The notes under the pieces: generated by a model | The model's database searches: none | What the model saw: the letters and a program-made list of their open reading frames with translations, nothing else | Told to the model about the DNA's origin: nothing | Shown here: piece after piece, positions 56,939 to 64,000 of the stretch | How the letters are laid out: the number at the start of each line of letters is the position of its first letter | How positions within the stretch are numbered: position 1 is the stretch's first letter | DNA from: Asterochloris sp. CNOR1 | Taxonomy: Eukaryota > Chlorophyta > Trebouxiophyceae > Trebouxiales > Trebouxiaceae | NCBI GenBank assembly: GCA_963969365.1 | Contig: OZ017754.1 | Location: 1 to 64,000 of the forward strand | DNA length: 64,000 nucleotides | Direction of reading: 5' to 3' | Made by a program: the position numbers and the translations under genes

Positions 56939-59900
56939 ATGTCAATGAAGGCCGTGATACCTGGGGGCCTCACCGCAAGGCCCACAAGGGATTCAGCTGG
57001 GCTCGGCAGACTTGCCCCATGCACACGCCGACTGTCAGGACTGCCACCCAGGTCCCTGACCATCTCCAGATCTAGAGCGCCACCCACCATCTCTCCCGAT
57101 CAGGATGTGAAAGTCAATGATGGCAGCAAAATGGGCAATGCAATGGGAGTGGCTGTGCTCCTCAGCTCTGTGCTGGCCCCAGCCGCAGCTGTTGCTGCCA
57201 CAAGGCCGCTGCTGGAGGTGGCAGCATCCCATGAGGTGGTAAGCTACACATCCGGCTTATCCCCTCTCATGATTGGGTCAGGCTGCACTGATTGTGCGCA
57301 GGCTCTGCATGACAAGCACTGCCACCAGTGCAGTCCTTGTGCCAGCAAACAGCCATTTGCGGCCAAGATGTAGCCAGTCGCTGCTGCGCCCCAGCTGGCT
57401 CGGCCGCGCCTTGTGAAGCTCTGTTGCTGGTTGTGCTCCTACACAAGCATGCCCTGGCTGCGTCGCAAGCCAGCCAGATGCACCTGAGCCTGAACAAAGC
57501 CCTGCATCACCATAGGCTGCTCGTGTTGCTGCGGCAGCAGCATGTAACAGTTGTCTTCTCACTCTGCCTGCACCCTCTCCTGGTGGAGCTGCCTGATTCA
57601 GCTCGTCAATGGTGCCGTCCACGTGCCTGCAAAGCCTGCTGTGTCCGTCTCTACTCCCAGCACTATGTTTTGCATTGGCGCCTGTAGGTCAGTCTGGTGT
57701 CCTCAGCGGTGGCCATCCCCGCAGTCACCTTTGGGCTAGTCAGCATGGTGAAGGTGATGGAGACGATCAATGAGGCCAAGCGCAGCCTGCAGGACGCCGA
57801 CCTGCAGAGCAAGGCCAAGCAGAGGCACCTGGCCTACCTGGCAGAGCACCCCGAGGAGGCACAGGACTCGGTGAGAGGCCCCCACTGCTGGAGCTGCCTG
57901 CTGCTCCTGGCAAGCTTCTGCCCCAAGCTCTTCTGCATCAGCTGCACTTTGGCAACAGCTGGGTGGTCCTGGTGGCCATTGTATAAGAAGGTTGGTATCT
58001 GAAGGCCCTGCAACATGTGTCGTTTGAATTTGCAGGACAGGCACTGTGGCCAGTTCATTGAAAAGCACCTCAGCTTTGCGCAGCACGGGCACTGTGGTTC
58101 ATTCCATGGGGAGCATCTCAGCTTTGCATGTCTGCTTTGCTAAAGGTGTAATGCACAGTGCAGGGGGCAATTCCAGAGCCTCTGCCCTGCCATGCTGCCA
58201 TGCAGGTGCCAAAAGCAGTGCAGGGCATGAGCGCACTGGCTGCCCACTCCCAAGGCATCTGTACATGTTGGGTAATGGGCGCAAGTGGCTTGCCAGCACT
58301 CTGGGCGCTTGCTCAGGTGCCTTGCTGGCGTGCAAGTGCTGGGTGCCATGCAGATCGCAGGCGCCTCAGCAGCTTTACGTGGTACAAACTCCACCAGAGG
58401 GTCATGCAACTGCTGTGCAGGCACCTGGGGACCTCATGAGCTGGACTGACAGCTGGCGCATACGGCTGGCTGTAAGACCCAGGAAAGCTGGCCACGCATC
58501 CCAGCTGTGCCTTGCTGCTGTGCAGGCGTCTGACGCGGTGCAGAGCGCAAGCGCCTCAGCAGCTCATCAGGTGGAGGCTGCTGCGCAAACCCGCGCAGCT
58601 GCCAGCTTTGCAGAGGGCGGCCAGGCACTGGGGGCTGCAGCAGCTGGTGCAAGCCACACAGCTGGGCAGGGCGCTGATGAGGCAGTGACGGAGGCCAGTC
58701 GTTCTGCCTCTGACGCACAGGCTGAGCATGTGCCCACAGCTGTGGCGGATGCTGCAGAGCAGCCTCCCTCACTGGCCGCACTGGTGAGACTCGAAGGATG
58801 GTCGCAATCTTCTGGAGTTGGTTGCCAAGCGTTTGCACACAGCAGGTCCAAGGCCTGGGCTGAAGTGCTTCTGGTTGTTTGGGGAGACACGGCGGCTACA
58901 GCTACAGAGGGCGTAGCCAGCCCCTTGTTTCCAGCATGAGCAGACTGCCCACCTTTTGCTGCACAGCTGTCGTTGGCGGCTAGTGCTGCTGCATGCTGCA
59001 GCAGGCATCGGCTTCTTGTGCATGGCAGCCGGATGGTGGATGTTGTTGACTGCCGCTGGGTGCTGCCAAGGAGCTGGCTGCTGCTGTGCATCGTTACTGC
59101 CACAGAGTTGGCGAACTCTCGCATTGACTGGTTTCGGTGTGCTGGCAGAGATGTGAGTGCCTCTCCTTGTGCAGGCTGCTGCCAGGGAGCGTGAGCTGGC
59201 GGCTGCAACGGCTGAGGTGGTGCTTGAGGAGGCAGTGACCGAGCTGGCAGTCATGGGTGCCACTGAGGTGAAAGGAGGAGGCACTACCTCACTACTGCCT
59301 AGATCGAAGTCTGCAGGTTCAATGACGCATGTATAGTTCGCGGGGTCTTGACAATGTTTGCCACAGCTTCTGTCTAGACAGATCAGGAGTGGCTGGCCTT
59401 CGTCTGATGCCTACATCAGTCTGTCTGTTATGCTGCAACTGCAGAGTCATGGTGGCTGAGTAAGCCCCAGCCTTGGACGAGGCTGGGTTCCATTGCAACC
59501 TGCTGCTTCTCAACTGCAACCTTTCCACACACATTCCGTTGCCTGCTCTGCAGGCTGCGCACGGAGGCCCTCAGCTGCACAAACCTCCACCCTCCAGCCC
59601 CTGGCCGCCCTCACTCCAGCGAACCCCTGCCTCTCCAGGCCGCGGCAGCGTCTCACAGGCTGCAGCCGCTGTCATTGCTGCGCCCACAGCTGGGGCGCCA
59701 GCTGGGGCAGCTCAGGCAGGTGCTGCCGGGGCTGAGGCGGCTGCTGCTGCCACAGAGGCCCTGCAGGCAGAGGTGAGGCTCTCCAGAAGCCCACTCAGTC
59801 ATGCAGGTGCTTGCCCTGTGTGACTGCTCAGCAATGACTGAGCTGCATTTAGTATCATGTCTACTGCTGCCCAGGCATGAAGCTTGAGCACCCAAATCCC

Positions 59901-61425
59901 TGAAAGGCAAACAGACAGTGCTGAGCACAGTGCCAACATGCGTAGGGCACAACTGCGCCCTGTGCATGCACAGACCTGCCACCTGCAGCAGTTAGCAGTC
60001 ATGAGGCACCGCCAAAAGCATGCCTGCCAAGCGCACCTGTAACATATCCTGATATGCTGCTGGCGTGAGTTGCTCTCCCGCCTGCCCGCAAGAGCCTGCA
60101 GTCGAGCAACAGAGGGCTGTGCATGACGTTCTGCTGGTGGAGTGCATGCCACAAAAGGTCGATACAGCGCCTGCCCAGCCCCGCAGCATCCGGCTGCTGC
60201 AGGACGACAGCACCTGAGAGCGCGCGCCAGACTTGTGCAGGGCGAGCCACAGAGCTGACACTCACACTCGCAGCTGGCTGAGAGAGGAGCCCAAGACAAT
60301 GGTGCATGCAGGCCTCGTTCTGTCTGCACCTGACGGCAGCACCTGCCCTGCCTGCAGCTGGCTGCGCGGGAAGCAGAGTATGCTGCCAAGATTGCTCAGC
60401 TGCGGGAGCAGGTGAGGCATGAGCAGGCCGCCCGCCCGCGCTCGGGGCCTGCCACAGGCTTGGCCACAGAGGCCCAGCAGATGGCAGAAGAGTATGAGGC
60501 CAAGCTGGCACAGGTGGGAGTTGACATCTCAAACCTCAAATCAATCATGGCAGGAGAGGATTGCAATGGCAGGCTGCGGACTCCCTGGCAGGCATTCTGC
60601 CCCTAAAGGGCAGGAGATGCAGTGGAGGCAAACTGCGCCGCTGTGCGTGCTGCCTTGAGGCAGGCGAGGGCTAGTATCACGCCTTGCTGGAGGGCAACCA
60701 ATGCTGTGTTACCCGCAAAGTCCGGCGAGACACCGTGCCGAGCTGCACTGCCTGCGTGCGGCCGACTTGGACTCATGGCCTGCCCCCCCCTGCTGACTTA
60801 GGGGCACACGCGCTGCAGGTGCGGCAGGAGAGCGCAGCCAAGCTGGTGGCCCAGGCCCAGAAGGCTGCCCAGAGGGACGAACTGGTGGCCGCCCTGCAGG
60901 CGCAGCGCCAGAGGCCACAATCCCCCCCGAGCCCTGCTGCTGCGACACCCTCACCTGCTGCCCGCACTGACAAGGTGGGGGAATGGCACTGTCCCCCCAG
61001 CCTGCTGCTGGCATTGACAGGGTCGACGTTTCGCACGTCTGCGCTCGCTGTTCAGGAGCACTGCTAATTGAATTGGTTGCAGGCCTTGTCCTCAGCATGG
61101 CTCACTGCATGTTGCTCTGCCTGGGACCACTGCCACTGGTTCTGCACAAGAACCAGCCAGACGGACTGTGCACAAGCTCTGCATGAACAGTGCAACTCAT
61201 AGCTGGCTGGCATGGCTCTTCTGAGGCCAGCCTCACAGCACAATGCTTGAGAAGTGACAGGCTGCAATGCTCAGCAAATTGTTTGGCAGCTCTCAATACT
61301 GCACTTGCTGCCTTCAGGTGTCCTTGTGGAAGCGTGCACAGGCACTGATCATGTCCGTCTGGGCATGGCTGGTGTCTGCTGTACGGCACAGGTTTGGGGG
61401 CAGCAGCAAGCCCCGCATGGCATGA
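56939..61425 (+). CDS. Unrecognised, probably plastid, coiled-coil protein
   Basis: Eight exons give 490 residues: 56939-57238, 57688-57870, 58526-58783, 59175-59267, 59554-59772, 60358-60513, 60819-60974, 61318-61425. I do not recognise the family. The N-terminus (MSMKAVIPGGLTARPTRD, Arg/Ser/Pro-rich, few acids) looks like a transit peptide. Two hydrophobic segments follow: AMGVAVLLSSVLAPAAAVAA (about 66-85) and VSSAVAIPAVTFGLVSMV (about 104-121). Then come a charged helix (NEAKRSLQDADLQSKAKQRH), long Ala/Glu/Gln-rich coiled-coil stretches (ARERELAAATAEVVLEEAV, LAAREAEYAAKIAQLREQ), a Pro/Ser-rich linker, and an amphipathic Trp-rich end (LWKRAQALIMSVWAWLVSAV). A membrane-anchored plastid coiled-coil protein is a reasonable guess. 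Exons 3 and 5 are Ala-rich and their frame rests on phase; further small exons may be missed between 57238 and 57688 or near 58970. Confidence 0.6.
58310..58600 (+). repeat. Copy of the exon 3 acceptor region in the coiled-coil gene
   Basis: The true exon 3 start (58526) includes gcaagcgcctcagcagctca. A similar phrase, gcaggcgcctcagcagcttt, occurs near 58360 in the preceding intron, with matching flanks (gccttgctg.. tgcag). The unit is about 195 bp. The copy lacks a long open frame. Confidence 0.6.
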
Positions 61426-61708
61426 GACTGTTGTCAATGTACTTTCGTTCTCCCTCTACATCTGTCGGCGATTGCAATGAATTCAACAATTGTGTTGCTG
61501 GAGCAAGTAAGCATATGACGAAGATGGGATTGAAGTCCTACATGTAATGTACAAAAGGCATGCATGGGAATGGTGCAATGGACACAGTTAGACTCTAAAA
61601 GAATTCAGCCCTACTCAGCGTCTGCTACATAGGCAGCAGCCGGCTGCTCATTGCAGCAGCTGCAACCAGCCTCTCTCGCTTGCGCTCCACAATATACGGG
61701 TAACAAGA
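61426..61708. other. Convergent spacer, coiled-coil gene / thioesterase
   Basis: 283 bp between two convergent stop codons, with both 3' UTRs. The TGTAA at 61543 serves the plus-strand gene. No other feature was seen. Confidence 0.5.
61543..61547 (+). terminator. TGTAA polyadenylation motif, coiled-coil gene
   Basis: The motif lies 118 bp after the stop codon of the coiled-coil gene, inside tacatgtaatgtaca. It also supports the chosen last exon. Confidence 0.65.
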
Positions 61709-64000
61709 CTACTCTCGGACAGGCCTCCATGAAGTTCTCGCTCTGACAAGCTCTCTGCAACCCTGGTCATCACAGCGTCGCAGAAGGTGAAGGAATCTGC
61801 AGCATGAATGGAGGGGTGAATGAGCCCAACACAGCAGAGCCGCCAGCCCTGATGGCAATCTTATACAAAACTCAGCGTCAGGCAAGTATCAGGAAACCCA
61901 CTGATATGCCCTCCAGAATACTACCATTTTGCCCAGACCTGGGACCAGCACAGACTCCAGCAGCTGTCAGAAGCTCACACACAGCCAGACAAAGCACTGC
62001 GACGCAATCCAGTGCTTGCCTGCGCACTCCAGTGCCGTTGGTGTTCTCCTCGATGTGCCTGCCCAAAGCTTCAACTGTGTCCCCGCTGTGGCACTCTGCT
62101 TTGTAGTCGATTTCAACCTGCATGGCAAGTGATTTGGGGGTCAGCAGCCAGTTCCTCTGCCAGGTGTTGCATACTGTGATTCACTGAGGTCTCATAGCTA
62201 GTCTTAACAGTGATGACCAGCCAGTATGGCTTGTCCCAATGCAATGCTTCGGTGGCTTCTCAGACAAAGTCAGTCTGTGATAACAAGCAAATCAGGCTGG
62301 TTCAAACAAGCACAAGCAGCCTCTCCACATCCTTCTGCTTTGGATCCTGTGCCCTGGCAACTTCCGACAATGCACCTTCTCAGGCAGCATTGTCAGGCAT
62401 GACCTTTCAACAGGCCAGCCACAAAGATACTTCTCAAATGCTCTCCAATGGTACCACCATCTCCATTTGCATACTGTGAACCTGCCCTGCTGCTCGTCCA
62501 TGCCAAGTATGCTTTGTGCAGGCAGCCAGACACTGCACAGATCTCAGGTGCTTTACAGCAGACTCACATGCCAGATAACTGGAGCTAGACCACTGAAGCA
62601 ATTCCCTACCATGCCTAGCCCTCTCCCAGCTTGTCATGTGGGAGACATCCAGCCGGCCCATTTAGATAGGCTATTAGCTGACATGCAGCCCAATCTGCAC
62701 AAGTTCTGCATGCCACTAGTTGGCAGCCGCAACAGCCAACAGCAGGTACCACCTCACACATCCCATGACTTGTCCCCAGCTGCATACTAAACCCTGGAGC
62801 ACGCTATCCTCTGCACCAGGGTCAGATCTGGCACATCTTTTGCAGCAACCCACCTCGCACAACTCGTTCATGTGGAAGACATCCCGCGGCACGGTCTCCA
62901 GCGTCCATGCCAGATAGGTCACATTGTTGATGTGGCCGTTCATGTCCACGTCTGATCGGCGAGCTACCTGGGTGGGCCCCACAATCTGCAATAAGGGAGG
63001 TGAGAGGAAGATCGATGCCTGCTGTCAACTCAACTGATTACACACCCCTAGCAGGCCCCCACGACGGTATGGTATATTGTTGAAAACGCAGTAAGTAGTG
63101 CCGCAGGGCACCCAGCGAACTGGCCTGAGTACAGCAGCTGCATGCAGATGTCTGAGTGGAGGCCTTCGTCCTTGCACAGGCAAGCAGTCTGCGACTCTGA
63201 CAAATGCTGCTCACCTCGGCCGGCAGCTCAAAGGCCAACAATTTGTGCTTGGCCTGCTCCGGCGGCACAGCATGCCTGCAGGCCAGGAGGCACAGTCAGC
63301 ATCAGGTGTGATCACAAGTGCTGATGGCTCAGTCTTCTGTTCTTTCTCTTCTCTTTGCTCTTCATATGCCTATGAGGGCTGGTAGCTCAAAGGCTACCTG
63401 ATGCACTTTGAAGAGCAAGAGGAGTCACTGACAAGCACGCATGCACACACGACCTGCAGTAAGGCGCCCCACTACTGCACAACCATGGCTGACCCAGGGC
63501 CATCACTGCTGAAGCGGAGCAAGACAAGCCTTGTCACCTCTCTGGATCAGGCGCATACACCTCCAGCTTCGTGCGCATCTCGTCTGGAATCTTGGCCACC
63601 CGCCTTGTCTTGAGGTTCACCATCACCCACGTGCTGCAGGGCAGGATATAGGGTTCAGTGTGGAGGCAAATTCTGGTGCACGGTGTATGTAAGGGGGTCA
63701 ACAATCATGCCCAAGTACTACAGGGCAGGGCAGCATTGCACATTCACACAATGACAGCAGATAGAGGCCGCTTGTTGGGACGTGAGGCTGTGCACCTCTA
63801 GGTTCATGTTCACGTAAGCGTGCTCCATGCAGGTATGTAACTCACAGCTTCGTTGGGGCCCAACACCCACAGTGACACACTTAAGGGCTGCAGCACACAG
63901 CGGCAGACCCTGAGCATGCAGGCAGAAGCTGGCACCCACATCTTGGGGGACCACTTGGGCAGCACAGCACTTTCCTTGCCCCAATGCAGAGATGTGCAAG
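61709..64000 (-). CDS. FAT: Acyl-ACP thioesterase, C-terminal part (cut by window edge)
   Basis: Five exons at the 3' end are visible: 63633-63538, 63275-63215, 62985-62854, 62117-62020, 61796-61709, together about 158 residues. The enzyme hydrolyses acyl-ACP in the plastid stroma and ends fatty-acid synthesis. The second hotdog half is clear: TWVMVNLKTRRVAKIPDEM, then VARRSDVDMNGHINNVTYLAW with the catalytic Asn/His (NGHINN), then VEIDYKAECHSGD with the conserved Glu/Cys region, and the end ELVRARTSWRPVRE. Whether it is the FATA or FATB class cannot be told from this half; green algae usually have one gene. The first hotdog half, transit peptide and start lie beyond 64000. The last intron is GC-AG (CAG|GCAAGC). 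The segment 63634-64000 shows no further exon and is taken as intron. Confidence 0.9.

Noticed and set aside
58046-58939. 297-codon open frame on the plus strand
   Set aside because: It covers intron and exon 3 of the coiled-coil gene in the same frame; only the part from 58526 has an acceptor and coding character.
63370-63420. tggtagctca phrase resembling a tRNA A-box
   Set aside because: No B-box at the right distance and no cloverleaf could be drawn; it lies in a thioesterase intron.
1-64000. CRISPR arrays, bacterial operons, prophage or insertion sequences
   Set aside because: The sequence is eukaryotic nuclear DNA; the repeats found are degenerate intronic junction copies without spacer-repeat regularity, and no transposase or reverse transcriptase was seen.

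Overview
The window is a chromosome end of a green alga. It opens with about 410 bases of the plant/green-algal telomere repeat (CCCTAAA read inward) and then carries twelve closely packed, intron-rich nuclear genes. Plant-type telomeres, TGTAA polyadenylation motifs, short GC-rich exons and a plastid-heavy gene set (TOC159, CYP97A, homogentisate solanesyltransferase, GRXS16, acyl-ACP thioesterase, L-galactose dehydrogenase) point to Chlorophyta, most likely a trebouxiophyte related to Coccomyxa or Chlorella. The class is an inference. All gene models were built by hand from splice-site phase and recalled family sequences. Exon lengths sum to whole codons in each of the eleven models that are complete in the window.

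Layout: telomere (1-410); CYP97A carotenoid hydroxylase (703-8448, -); L-galactose dehydrogenase (8562-12946, -); FAD-dependent monooxygenase (13244-15649, +); NOG2 ribosome-assembly GTPase (16297-23145, -); TOC159-type chloroplast import receptor (23268-36369, +); MKK3-type MAP kinase kinase with NTF2-like tail (37128-42335, +); homogentisate solanesyltransferase (42365-44696, -); cyclophilin-40 (44841-49497, +); CCT-domain protein (50229-54188, -); GRXS16 (55127-56863, +); an unrecognised plastid-type coiled-coil protein (56939-61425, +); and the 3' part of an acyl-ACP thioesterase (61709 to beyond 64000, -).

The genes do not form one pathway. Several serve the plastid: protein import (TOC159), xanthophyll synthesis (CYP97A), plastoquinone-9 synthesis (HST), fatty-acid release (thioesterase), redox/Fe-S chemistry (GRXS16) and the unknown coiled-coil protein. 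Divergent pairs share short promoters: 122 bp for NOG2/TOC159, 144 bp for HST/CYP40, 297 bp for L-GalDH/monooxygenase. Two same-strand pairs sit 75 and 113 bp apart with no polyadenylation motif between them and could be dicistronic.

The most striking pattern is not a gene. At least eight of the twelve genes have introns holding decayed tandem copies of their own splice junctions: a piece of intron end plus adjoining exon, in units of about 50 to 460 bp, up to seven or more copies. One copy, in the CCT gene, is still open and in frame and gives an alternative 3' splice site. About 7% of introns (7 of roughly 96) use GC-AG. An intron of the MKK3 gene holds an 88-bp, 87/88-match inverted repeat able to form a long RNA hairpin.
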